NCBI GenBank assembly: GCA_013359235.1
Contig: JABWCE010000002.1
Location: forward strand, 123,216 to 187,215
Source: Bacteroidota bacterium
GTDB lineage: Bacteria; Bacteroidota; Bacteroidia; NS11-12g; UBA9320
Length of the DNA stretch: 64,000 nt
Reading direction: 5' to 3'
In this document: positions 43,801 to 52,400 of the stretch, piece by piece
How the letters are laid out: every line of letters starts with the position of its first letter
Numbering within the stretch: the first letter of the stretch is position 1
Position numbers and translations under genes: made by a program
The notes under the pieces: model-generated
Told to the model about the DNA's origin: nothing
The model's database searches: none
What the model saw: only the letters and a program-made list of their open reading frames with translations

Positions 43801-46800
43801 ATTTCCTTTCAAAGTATCTCCAACATTATACATTGACAGTGTAGGAACTTCGAGGTTTGATTTTGCTTCAAAAGCCTATGATTTTGGAAGAGTAACAGGA
43901 GATTCGGTTTGGTATTCGGGTAAAAAGGGCACTACCCATCCAAATGTATCTGGTAGAGCAGCCAGCAGTGATTTTATCTTTTGCACAACAGGTGCAAGCA
44001 CCACCGACCCAATGTTTGCCTGCGGTGGTTATTACAATCCAAACATTTACCCTGATAAACAAAATAATGCCCTTTACAATATTGATAGTATTGGCTCTAA
44101 ATACACATATCTTGGATATCATGCAGTAAGAAATTTATGGTATTCGTTTACATTAAAAGGTGCAGGAAAAGCTAAAATAAAAATTGAAAACAAAACAAGC
44201 GGCACCCAATGGGGTAATAACCTTAGTTATGGCTTATACGTGAGTGACGAAAATGGAAATTTGAATTTTGATACCCTTAGAAAATATGGAAAAATAGACT
44301 CAACCGCAGCAATGGGGCTTTCGCAAATTGAATATAAACCCAATAGCGGGCAGTGCAATGGCGTTGATTGGCTTAATCTTACAAAAGATATTTGTGACTC
44401 GGTAAACGAAAGAAGATATTACATTGTTGTTTCGCTAAATGAAGTTACTTTACCCAATTTAAATACTCAGGTTGATGTAAGTATAATATTCGATTCGGTT
44501 CCAATTCCTCCCAAACGATATGATTATTATTCGCAAGCAAATGTAATTAATGGATTAAACCAGGTTTCACCTCCGTATTCAAATGTAATCTTAAATTCAA
44601 ATAAACTCTATACTGGAAATAATGGTTTTTTTGTAAGCACAACAACAGATTCGGCTGATAGAACCGTTAAATGTTCAACCTACGGCAAAAAAAATGGAAC
44701 AATTTGGTATAAATTCAGAGCTGACAGTACCGGAACTTTATTTGTAAATTTAAGAAGATATACTTTTTCATCAAGCTATAATAATTATATAGATTATACT
44801 CCCGCAAACAATAAATATGATGAAAATATTATTTTGCTTAAAGAAATAATAAGCGGCGACTCTTCAAAAAAAGGGCTTGCACAAGTAAAATTTGATTACA
44901 ACCCTGTAACTATTTCAAAATTTAACCGCGATTTTGCTTCAACTTGTATTAACAAAGGATGGTATTATATTCAGCTATCTTCTTGTGGGCTTGAATGTTC
45001 TGATATGTTAGTTCCCGAATTTGTAATTCAATATCAGAGAGGTGATTTTTGTAATACACCTATAAATCTTAAACTCGATTCGATTGGAGTAACTGCAGGT
45101 ACAGCTATTGTAAACTGTCATAGTATTGGAGAAGGTTATGGCGAAAATGGCTCAAATATGGGATGTTTGTATGGTCCTAATGGTTATAAATCAACATGGT
45201 TTAAACTTGATTATACCGACTCGGCAAAAGCTGATATTGAATTTAAGCTTACCGAAAATACCAATGTTTTACCAAAAGATATTAGATTCAGAACATTTTA
45301 TGGTGGCTGTAACGCTTTGACACCAGGACCTTGCAATACAAATTCACAAACTGTTTTCAGTTTAACTTGTATGAAAAAAGGTTCTTATTTTATTCAAGTT
45401 GTTTCACCCTCAAGTGCCATTGGTAGTATTGATTTAAATGTTAAAGCTACAAAAAATTTAGATACATCTTGCAAACCCTACGAAACTTGGACACCCAATG
45501 CAAATTTTACAACAAAAAGAACTTGTCCGTTGAATATAATATCGTTTATCAATTATTCAACAAAAGGCGATTCTATTAGATATAAATGGGATTTTGGTTT
45601 TTCAAAAACCGATACTGTATTTGAACCAACTGTTACTTTCCCGGTTAGTACGTCAGATGTTACATACAAAATAAAACTTTTAGTTTATAATGTTACTCGT
45701 TCAGGAAAAGATTCTATAACGCAAAATATAACAATTCCTGCCACGCCGGTAGTAAAATTGCCCAATGATACCGCTGTATGTATGGGAGATACAGTTTATT
45801 TCAAATACAAACACCCACAATACAGGCACTATTGGCAAGATAAAAGCACAATACAAATTTTTAAAGCTTTCAAAACAAGTTCTGTTATTTTAAGTGTAGT
45901 TCAAAAATCAGGAAATGATTCATGCATTATTACCGATACTGCTTTTGTAAAAATTAACAATAACCCCAAAGTAAATCTCGGTAATGATACTTTTACATGT
46001 ATTTCAGATAGTATAACGGTAAGTGGTCCAACAGGGATGAAAAACTACATCTGGAGCAATGGAAAAACTTCTCAAAGTCAAAAAATAAATAATCAAACTG
46101 TTTCATTATTGGTAATTGACAACAACAATTGCCGAGATATTGATACAATTTCAGCAACTTTGAAAACATATACCGACACTATTATAAAACCTGTAAAACA
46201 AGTATGTGTAAATGTGAATAGTATTAAAATAAATGTAAAACCAACTTACTCAGGATTTTTCTACGGAAATTCAAATATTGATTCTAAAGGCAATTTTAAG
46301 CCATATTCAGCCGGAAGTGGAAATCATAAGATTTATTACCAATTTAGTGACAATTATGGCTGCAAATTCAAAGATTCTACAATTGTTAAAGTAAACCCAT
46401 TGCCCGATGCTTCTATTACTGCTGCCGGTCCGTTTTGTGTAGATGCAGGAATAATGCAAATAAAACCCAAAACCAACCCAGGAGGATTTTTTAAAGGAGG
46501 AATATTTATTGACTCAAGCGGAAAATTCAATACCTCAAATGCAAAATATGGTGCAAATAAAATTTATTACTTTGTAACAGATGTCAATAATTGCAGCAAT
46601 TCTGATAGTTCTATTATAATTGTAAACCGCTTGCCCGATTCAAAAATTAATTCTGATGGACCTTTCTGTATTGATGCCGGAATACAAAGATTTGTACCAA
46701 AACTAAATAGTGGTGGTACTTTTTATGGAGGTAGTTTTATTGATTCAGCCGGATATTTCGACCCTGCTAAAGCAGGAAGTGGAAGTCACAAAATTTATTA

Positions 46801-49714
46801 CCGTTTTACCGACAAGAACAAATGCTCAAGTTTTGATAGCACTATTGTTAAAGTAAATTCATTACCCGATGCTACAATTGCTGCTTCAGGTCCATACTGC
46901 ATAGATGTTGGAATTAAACAATTAAAGCCCAAAACAAATTTTGGCGGAATTTTTTATGGAGGAAATTATATTGATTCTTCTGGCAAATTTAATCCCTTAA
47001 CAGCGGGTGCAGGCACAAAAAGAGTTTTTTATAATTTTAGAGATGCTAATAATTGTGTAAATACTGACAGCATTGATATAGTAGTAAACCCTTTGCCCGA
47101 CGCTGCTATTGTACCATCAGGACCTCATTGCATTGATGCCGGTTTACAATCAGTAACGGCAAAAATAAACTACGGTGGCAAGTTTTTTGGCGGAAATTAT
47201 ATTGATTCATCCGGTATTTTCAACCCTTTGTTAGCCGGACTTGGAACGCATAAAGTGAAATATATATTTACAGATAAAAACAACTGTACAAATTCTGACA
47301 GCACTTTTATAACAGTTAATTCGTTGCCCGATGCTTCAATAACGCCCGATGGTCCATTCTGTATTGATGCCGGAATTCAGATTATAATTCCCAAATTAAA
47401 TACCGGAGGGAAGTTCTACGGCGGAAAATATATTGACTCTTCGGGATATTTTAATCCTGCCACTGCAGGAGCCGGATTACATAAAATAATTTATTTTTAT
47501 AGTGACGGAAACAAATGTTCAAATACAGATAGTATTTATATTAAAGTAAACCCTTTGCCTGATGCTTCAATTGCTGCCTCAGGACCTTATTGCATAGATG
47601 CAGGCATAAAGATAATTTATCCAAAACTAAATTTTGGAGGAAAATTTTATGGTGGAATTTATATTGACACTATTGGAAATTTTTTACCTGCAAATGCAAA
47701 TACAGGATTAAATAAGATTTTCTACAAATATACTGATGCAAACAATTGTACTAATACTGATAGCATAAATATAACCGTAAACCCTTTGCCCGATGCTGCA
47801 ATACTGCCCTCAGGACCTTATTGCATTGATAATGGAATAAGTATTATATTGCCAAAAACAAACAACGGAGGAATATTTTACGGAGGAAAATATATTGATT
47901 CTTTAGGTAATTTTAACTCAATAACTGCAAAAAGCGGTTTTCATAAAATTATTTATAAAATTACCGATATGAACAATTGTTTCAATAAAGACAGTATTTA
48001 TGTTAAAGTAAATCCTTTGCCTGATGCTTCTTTAGTTTCAGCAGGTCCATTCTGTGTTGATGAAGGTTTAAAAACAATCATTCCAAAAATAAATAAAGGC
48101 GGTAAATTTTATGGCGGTAATTATATTGATACATTAGGTAATTTCAATACTAAAAAATCAACAATAGGGTTAAATAAAATTTATTACAAATATACTGATG
48201 CTAATACATGTAGCAGTAAAGACAGCATACTTATTAAAATAAATCCATTGCCCGATGCTTCATTATTGCCTGCCAACCAGCTATGTATTGATTCAAAACC
48301 CATAAAACTTATTCCTAAAACCAATTTAGGAGGCAAGTTCTTTGGTGGAATATATATTGACAGTATTGGAACATTTTCACCAAACCAAGCGGGAATTGGT
48401 ATTTTTAAATCTTATTATAAATTTACAGATAATAATAAATGTACAGCCATTGATTCTTTAAATGTTACCGTAAATGCACTGCCTGACGCCTCAATTGTTC
48501 CTGCTGGTCCTTTCTGTGTAAACTATGTTTCGGCTTTAATTAAACCCAGAGTCAATACCGGTGGAAAGTTTTACGGAGGTATATATATTGATTCAACGGG
48601 TAATTTCAACAATTTAATTGCAGGAGTTGGTAAACACAAAGTATTATATAAAATATCTGATGGAAACAAATGCTCAAACAAAGATTCAATTTTTATTATC
48701 GTAAATGGTTTGCCTGATGCCTCAATTGTTCCAGCCGGACCATTTTGCGACAATGATGGTATAAAAGTAATTTCACCCGCTGTTACTCCCAATGGAGTAT
48801 TTTACGGAGTACCATTTATTGATGCTGTCGGAAACTTCAATACAGGCTTGGCAGGACCAGGTACTCATCAAATTTTTTATAAAGTGACAAACAGCAATAA
48901 TTGCACAAATAAAGATTCATCATTAATTAAAGTAAACGGAAAACCAATATTTGATTTTACAGCTAATCCTACATCAGGTTGTGAGCCTCTTGATGTTAGT
49001 TTTAACGCTACATCAGGATATAAAAAGTACGAATGGAATTTTGGCGACTCAAAAACCTCGACTGGCGATTCAACCATTAATACTTATAAAAAATATGGTA
49101 ATTACAACGTTACTTTGAAAGTAACCGATAATAATAACTGTACTGTAACTATTAATAAACCTGACTATATACAAGTTTTCCAACGTCCACAAGCCGATTT
49201 TAATTATTCGCCCTTTGAAATTAATATGAGTATTACACCTGTTCAGTTTACTAATTTTTCATCCGGAAATAATATAACCAAATTTCAATGGAGTATTGAC
49301 GATAAATTTGAAACCGACCAAGAACATTTCAGCAAAATATTTCATGACTCGGGAAATATTAAAATTAGCTTGCTTACTGTAAACAGTTGGGGTTGCCGCG
49401 ATAGTATTTCGCAATACATTTTTGTTATTGATACATTTATAATTTTTATACCAAATGCATTTTCTCCAAACTTTGATGGTATAAACGACGAATTTAAAGT
49501 AGGAGGGATTGGTATTAGATATCTTGAAATGACAATTTATAATCGCTGGGGCGAAAAATTATTTTCGCAAAGCGATAATTCAAACTCATTTGGTTGGAAT
49601 GGAATTTATTTGGGTGAGCAAGTTCCTCAAGGTATATATTTTTATACAATTATGGCAAGAGATAACAAAAGACACAAATATCTTTTTGAAGGAACTATTT
49701 CCGTACTTAGATAA
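40853..49714 (+). CDS. giant secreted repeat protein (2,953 residues) with PPC-like, 77-residue repeat, PKD and T9SS-type C-terminal domains
   Basis: Predicted T9SS-exported surface adhesin or filament. Start ATG 40853 gives a signal peptide (about 1-20, ending VYSQ). Residues about 25-1545 hold nine PPC-like sandwiches, each with an aromatic WFKF-type strand (SIWFKF, SWSVFKL, IYRLFKI, AYYVFSL, LWYSFTL, IWYKFRA, TWFKLD) and a closing GWYMIQV-type strand. Then come a PKD domain (YKWDFGF), two Ig-like domains (VCMGDTVYFKY, TCISDSITVSG), one diverged and eleven regular copies of a 77-residue repeat (about 1772-2696), two PKD-like domains (YEWNFGDS, FQWSIDD), and a C-terminal domain with FIPNAFSPNFDGINDEF, YNRWGEKLF and the end LFEGTISVLR. 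That last is the gliding-motility-associated type used for T9SS sorting. Transcribed as a single gene. Confidence 0.92.
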   Translation: MRFLGIILFTICFSVAVYSQPKNDSCSKSQLIPISSSGYATGVFTTDTFNISGAKVESSEFFHSDLVSVGNNKKSIWFKFYLPVKRAVKIELKQPNTKISTKDAGFVTYKANSCFPGLTEATSAYITPLNQFGSSFHPCMEAGWYMIQVGSKTAANGPVFIELTISYPVQYSINSSFFDLTDSAYNFGTLAIGRNEKKIEYETGCQTLQDSSEYYPKIGKDYKDFSQTAWHIFKTATRIDYLELLMAEAFASPMIYFPTGTKIYANLYEGNVKTNNYKTLKIVDSCILFDFDNRISPKGFAGKSYSCLLKPNTFYSIQLIFKSDFYKNIQLTIRQRTADSATLSPTPLKGVFKSNSNLGVLPSSFSGIVTTINDYMSCESRMINSTCGTANPADGVIIGGTKYKLASWSVFKLNTPANLKFEFFNTSNNQCSGNLAFRLFKDTLKSNCTSFDTSKIYSKGKFDGKFLYCVPQGDYILQLLGIDTASFTCGTGEHLGYNLGVNIRVFSAVDYSKFGLSDSSRIDTLNAFKPLKTGVSYDSKLDEFGCGHNVLPGANRCDTSHKKAIYRLFKIGDTDGDNKADSGLLSIFNLKTNQGPEKIQYVLYNKNLRSLSISQSKYFYPDTLSNPGQISACTNYNVGYNGASSRYYCVTPGDYTLGSFGGVNHLGVRDQPVFIFTKTVSKYNKPTTPENMDTIRAEKKSKIDFFNCLNNAEVIDGALPCGNKKVIYREFYLENAQLIEISNTDPSSFDNITLYKGRISQGKAGLKIMKDPDGRKWECFTKQQTNDCYPIPKGWYTIVSSVSGPGYDDKIPFDDVAHQGSGSVNGRSQITIKILQQITSRFNRPYKAWPIDDSLNKGKPLSWKPNYGTSAYPKNGYIFNLRQENFTCIPDTPFSSHPISPCNNDYNHIAYYVFSLQYESYLRISGLNTDIKALIFDFDVRKDSTKMASVSPIQNCNTYSRVEICRIKPGTYTLVLLGSKGLTFPFKVSPTLYIDSVGTSRFDFASKAYDFGRVTGDSVWYSGKKGTTHPNVSGRAASSDFIFCTTGASTTDPMFACGGYYNPNIYPDKQNNALYNIDSIGSKYTYLGYHAVRNLWYSFTLKGAGKAKIKIENKTSGTQWGNNLSYGLYVSDENGNLNFDTLRKYGKIDSTAAMGLSQIEYKPNSGQCNGVDWLNLTKDICDSVNERRYYIVVSLNEVTLPNLNTQVDVSIIFDSVPIPPKRYDYYSQANVINGLNQVSPPYSNVILNSNKLYTGNNGFFVSTTTDSADRTVKCSTYGKKNGTIWYKFRADSTGTLFVNLRRYTFSSSYNNYIDYTPANNKYDENIILLKEIISGDSSKKGLAQVKFDYNPVTISKFNRDFASTCINKGWYYIQLSSCGLECSDMLVPEFVIQYQRGDFCNTPINLKLDSIGVTAGTAIVNCHSIGEGYGENGSNMGCLYGPNGYKSTWFKLDYTDSAKADIEFKLTENTNVLPKDIRFRTFYGGCNALTPGPCNTNSQTVFSLTCMKKGSYFIQVVSPSSAIGSIDLNVKATKNLDTSCKPYETWTPNANFTTKRTCPLNIISFINYSTKGDSIRYKWDFGFSKTDTVFEPTVTFPVSTSDVTYKIKLLVYNVTRSGKDSITQNITIPATPVVKLPNDTAVCMGDTVYFKYKHPQYRHYWQDKSTIQIFKAFKTSSVILSVVQKSGNDSCIITDTAFVKINNNPKVNLGNDTFTCISDSITVSGPTGMKNYIWSNGKTSQSQKINNQTVSLLVIDNNNCRDIDTISATLKTYTDTIIKPVKQVCVNVNSIKINVKPTYSGFFYGNSNIDSKGNFKPYSAGSGNHKIYYQFSDNYGCKFKDSTIVKVNPLPDASITAAGPFCVDAGIMQIKPKTNPGGFFKGGIFIDSSGKFNTSNAKYGANKIYYFVTDVNNCSNSDSSIIIVNRLPDSKINSDGPFCIDAGIQRFVPKLNSGGTFYGGSFIDSAGYFDPAKAGSGSHKIYYRFTDKNKCSSFDSTIVKVNSLPDATIAASGPYCIDVGIKQLKPKTNFGGIFYGGNYIDSSGKFNPLTAGAGTKRVFYNFRDANNCVNTDSIDIVVNPLPDAAIVPSGPHCIDAGLQSVTAKINYGGKFFGGNYIDSSGIFNPLLAGLGTHKVKYIFTDKNNCTNSDSTFITVNSLPDASITPDGPFCIDAGIQIIIPKLNTGGKFYGGKYIDSSGYFNPATAGAGLHKIIYFYSDGNKCSNTDSIYIKVNPLPDASIAASGPYCIDAGIKIIYPKLNFGGKFYGGIYIDTIGNFLPANANTGLNKIFYKYTDANNCTNTDSINITVNPLPDAAILPSGPYCIDNGISIILPKTNNGGIFYGGKYIDSLGNFNSITAKSGFHKIIYKITDMNNCFNKDSIYVKVNPLPDASLVSAGPFCVDEGLKTIIPKINKGGKFYGGNYIDTLGNFNTKKSTIGLNKIYYKYTDANTCSSKDSILIKINPLPDASLLPANQLCIDSKPIKLIPKTNLGGKFFGGIYIDSIGTFSPNQAGIGIFKSYYKFTDNNKCTAIDSLNVTVNALPDASIVPAGPFCVNYVSALIKPRVNTGGKFYGGIYIDSTGNFNNLIAGVGKHKVLYKISDGNKCSNKDSIFIIVNGLPDASIVPAGPFCDNDGIKVISPAVTPNGVFYGVPFIDAVGNFNTGLAGPGTHQIFYKVTNSNNCTNKDSSLIKVNGKPIFDFTANPTSGCEPLDVSFNATSGYKKYEWNFGDSKTSTGDSTINTYKKYGNYNVTLKVTDNNNCTVTINKPDYIQVFQRPQADFNYSPFEINMSITPVQFTNFSSGNNITKFQWSIDDKFETDQEHFSKIFHDSGNIKISLLTVNSWGCRDSISQYIFVIDTFIIFIPNAFSPNFDGINDEFKVGGIGIRYLEMTIYNRWGEKLFSQSDNSNSFGWNGIYLGEQVPQGIYFYTIMARDNKRHKYLFEGTISVLR
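46400..48940 (+). repeat. eleven tandem 231-bp / 77-residue repeats
   Basis: Each unit begins with LPDA/S at 46400, 46631, 46862, 47093, 47324, 47555, 47786, 48017, 48248, 48479 and 48710, exactly 231 bases apart with no indel. Consensus: LPDASIxxxGPFCIDAGI, about ten residues, GGxFYGGxYIDSxGxFN, about ten, HKIYYxxTDxNNC, about three, then DSxxIxVNP. Two Cys per unit, C13 and about C65 (both kept in all eleven units), suggest one disulfide each. A more diverged copy precedes it at about 46166-46399. Nucleotide sequences differ clearly between units. Confidence 0.95.
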
Positions 49715-49919
49715 TCGCTTTTTTATTAAAAATTTTATTTATATGTGTTAGCCAAAAAGTAAATATTCAAAGGAAATTGGCTTAAAACTTTTAAATTACA
49801 GAAAAAGAGAAAGTTGCAAAATTTTATCAATTACAAAAAAACCTAATATCATTAATTCGGTAAAATTTTCTTTTGTTTTGTATTAAAGAACCAAATTTCT
49901 TAGAACTTTGTAAAAAAAT

Positions 49920-51569
49920 ATGAAAAAAATCAAAAAAATTTCAATCGTTATTATAGTTATTTCAATCATTGTCTTTTCAGCATTTAAAGCCTCTGATGAT
50001 TATTTTGAAATTTCAAAAAATCTCGACATTTTTACTTCAGTTTATAAAGAAATAAATGTTAGTTATGTTGATGAAGTAGAGCCTGGAAGCCTTATAAAAT
50101 CTGCAATTGACGCTATGTTGAAAAGTTTAGACCCATATACAAATTTTTATTCTGAGGCACAATTTGAAGATTACAGATATCAATTGACAGGTGAATATGG
50201 CGGCGTAGGAGCCACTATAAAACAAATTGGTGAAAACATAGTAATTGATTATCCCTACGAAGGTTATCCTGCACAGTTAGCTGATTTGCGTTCAGGAGAT
50301 AAAATTATTGAGGTTGATGGAAAATCAACAAAAGGAAAAAACAGCGACGATATGACAAATCTGCTAAAAGGCTCGGCTGGAACTGATATTACATTGAAAA
50401 TTGACAGACCAGGTATAGGAATTTTAACCAAAAGTTTTAAAAGAGCAAAGATAAAAGTAAACAATGTTCCGTATTATGGAATGATAAACGACAAAACCGG
50501 TTATATAAAACTCTCGGGATTTACACCCGATGCAGGCAAAGAAGTTCAAGATGCTTTGAAAAGCCTTAAACAAAATAATAAAGAAATAAATTCAGTAATT
50601 TTAGATCTTAGGGGAAATGGCGGAGGATTGCTACACGAAGCTGTAAATGTGGTAAATACATTTGTTAGAAAAGGGCAGTTGGTTGTTAGCACTAAGGGTA
50701 GAGATAAAGAAAACAATCGCAATTATTCAACACTTGACGAACCGATTGATACACAAATTATGCTGGCGGTGCTTATTGATAACGGCTCAGCATCGGCATC
50801 AGAAATTGTTTCAGGCTCTATTCAAGATTTAGATAGAGGGGTTATAATTGGTCAAAAATCGTTTGGAAAAGGACTAGTTCAGTCTTCGAGAGTACTTACT
50901 TACAATACCCAAATGAAACTAACCACTTCAAAATATTATATTCCATCAGGCAGATGTATTCAAAAGCTTGATTATACGCATAAGAGGAACGGAAAAGCCG
51001 AGGCAATTGCAGACTCTTTAAAGCGAAATTTTTTTACCAGAAACAAAAGAACTGTTAAAGATGGCGAAGGAATAACCCCTGATTTTGTAACTGATGAAAA
51101 AATTTACAGTAAAATAACAAAAAGCCTATTGAATAAAAATATAATTTTTGATTATTCAAATCTATTCAGAAACACTACAGAAACAGTTCCTACAAGCCGA
51201 AAAATAAAGTTTGATGACAATGATTTTAATAAATTTATTGAATTTACAAAAGGCAAAGATTACAACTATACAACTGAAACCGAAGATGCTCTTGATAAAT
51301 TTAAAAAACAAGCAACAAAAGAAAATTATTATGATGATTTAAAAACTGAATACGAGACATTGCAAAGTAAGCTTAAAACCAACAAAAGCAGTGATTTAAG
51401 TAAATACAAAGATGAAATATTACAAATAATTGAAGAAGAAATAGCAAGCAGATTTTATTTCGAAAAGGGAAAAATAGAAGCCTCATTTGACAGTGATATT
51501 GAACTGAAAAAAGCTATTGAAATTTTTACAAACACAGCAAAGTACCACTCAGCATTGTCGGGAAAATAA
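49920..51569 (+). CDS. ctpA: C-terminal processing peptidase, family S41
   Basis: 549-residue periplasmic or membrane-anchored serine protease. An N-terminal hydrophobic helix (about 7-23) is followed by the S41 N-terminal helical region (YVDEVEPGSLIKSAIDAML, LDPYTNFYS), a PDZ domain (about 85-165, GGVGATIKQIGENIVIDYPY, LRSGDKIIEVDG), the tail-specific protease core (TGYIKLSGFTPDAGKEV, VILDLRGNGGGLLHEAVNV) and catalytic residues S292 in NGSASASEIVSGS and K317 in SFGKGLV. The C-terminal 150 residues are a family-specific helical extension (DFNKFIEFTKGKDYNYTTE and KDEILQIIEEEIASRFYFEK). Preceded by a 205-base spacer with no gene. The TauE gene follows 7 bases after it. Confidence 0.95.
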   Translation: MKKIKKISIVIIVISIIVFSAFKASDDYFEISKNLDIFTSVYKEINVSYVDEVEPGSLIKSAIDAMLKSLDPYTNFYSEAQFEDYRYQLTGEYGGVGATIKQIGENIVIDYPYEGYPAQLADLRSGDKIIEVDGKSTKGKNSDDMTNLLKGSAGTDITLKIDRPGIGILTKSFKRAKIKVNNVPYYGMINDKTGYIKLSGFTPDAGKEVQDALKSLKQNNKEINSVILDLRGNGGGLLHEAVNVVNTFVRKGQLVVSTKGRDKENNRNYSTLDEPIDTQIMLAVLIDNGSASASEIVSGSIQDLDRGVIIGQKSFGKGLVQSSRVLTYNTQMKLTTSKYYIPSGRCIQKLDYTHKRNGKAEAIADSLKRNFFTRNKRTVKDGEGITPDFVTDEKIYSKITKSLLNKNIIFDYSNLFRNTTETVPTSRKIKFDDNDFNKFIEFTKGKDYNYTTETEDALDKFKKQATKENYYDDLKTEYETLQSKLKTNKSSDLSKYKDEILQIIEEEIASRFYFEKGKIEASFDSDIELKKAIEIFTNTAKYHSALSGK

Positions 51570-51576
51570 ATAATAA

Positions 51577-52386
51577 ATGGATGATTTTTTCAATATTGTT
51601 TTATTGTTTCTGGCTGGTTGCGCAGGAGGGTTTTTAAGCGGATTGCTTGGGGTAGGCGGAGGTATAATTTTTGTACCTATTTACGATTATTTTCTTAGAA
51701 AAAGCGGCGTAACAGGAACTGATGTTGTTTCATATACACTGGCTGATTCGCTTTTTTCTGTAATGGTTTCAGGATTTGCGGGAAGTATAACTGTTTTTAA
51801 AAATAAAATGCTTGATTACAAAGTGTTTTTGCCAGTATCAATCTCTGCAATTTGTTCAATTACACTTTCAACTGTATTTATTAATAGCATTGAGTGGTAT
51901 TCGCCTGTAAAATTCAAAATATTTTTCTCAATACTATTAGTTTATGTTCTATTTAAAACAATATTTTACAATGCCCGCTCTACCGAAAATGATAAAATGA
52001 CTACTCGCTTATGTGTAATTGCAGGATTGGTTACGGGAACAATATCCGGCTTTAGTGGTGTTGGAGGCGGTATAATTATGATTCCTATTTTTACAATTTT
52101 CGGGAAAATGGACATAAAAAAAGCTTCGATTTTATCACTTGCTGTAATTCCAGTTTTGGCATTGCCCAATTTGTTGATTAATGTATTCGAAAGTCCGGTT
52201 ACTAAACTTGAATATTCGACCGGGTATATTTCATGGATGCTTGTTTTACCCGTTGTTGCAGGTGTATTATCCACTATAAGATTAGGATTTAAAACAGCAA
52301 AATTGCTTTCTGTTGAAACAATTAAAGCTATATTTGTAGGCTTTATTATTATTTCATTAATAAATATTATTATTTCAATTTTTTAA
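51577..52386 (+). CDS. TauE/SafE-family membrane permease
   Basis: 269-residue polytopic membrane protein with about eight helices arranged as two repeats. Each repeat opens with a glycine-rich GGFLSGLLGVGGGIIFVPI-type segment (N-terminal copy, about 15-33) or GTISGFSGVGGGIIMIPIFT (second copy, about 150-169), the hallmark of the TauE/SafE (DUF81) family. Members export sulfite or other sulfur or organic anions, but most are uncharacterised and the substrate here cannot be inferred. It begins 7 bases after the S41 protease and 14 bases before the M28 peptidase, so the three form an operon-like block with metF and rsgA. Confidence 0.9.
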   Translation: MDDFFNIVLLFLAGCAGGFLSGLLGVGGGIIFVPIYDYFLRKSGVTGTDVVSYTLADSLFSVMVSGFAGSITVFKNKMLDYKVFLPVSISAICSITLSTVFINSIEWYSPVKFKIFFSILLVYVLFKTIFYNARSTENDKMTTRLCVIAGLVTGTISGFSGVGGGIIMIPIFTIFGKMDIKKASILSLAVIPVLALPNLLINVFESPVTKLEYSTGYISWMLVLPVVAGVLSTIRLGFKTAKLLSVETIKAIFVGFIIISLINIIISIF

Positions 52387-52400
52387 ATTTTAAAATACAA

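Noticed and set aside
46400..48940. CRISPR-like periodic repeat
   Set aside because: The period is 231 bases, the units are diverged at DNA level, lie within one reading frame and encode a folded domain; there are no short identical repeats with unique spacers.
49715..49919. Gene or RNA in the 205-base spacer before the S41 protease
   Set aside because: AT-rich with stops in all frames and only a weak AGCCAA/TTGGCT pairing over a 21-base loop; nothing supportable beyond a possible weak promoter.
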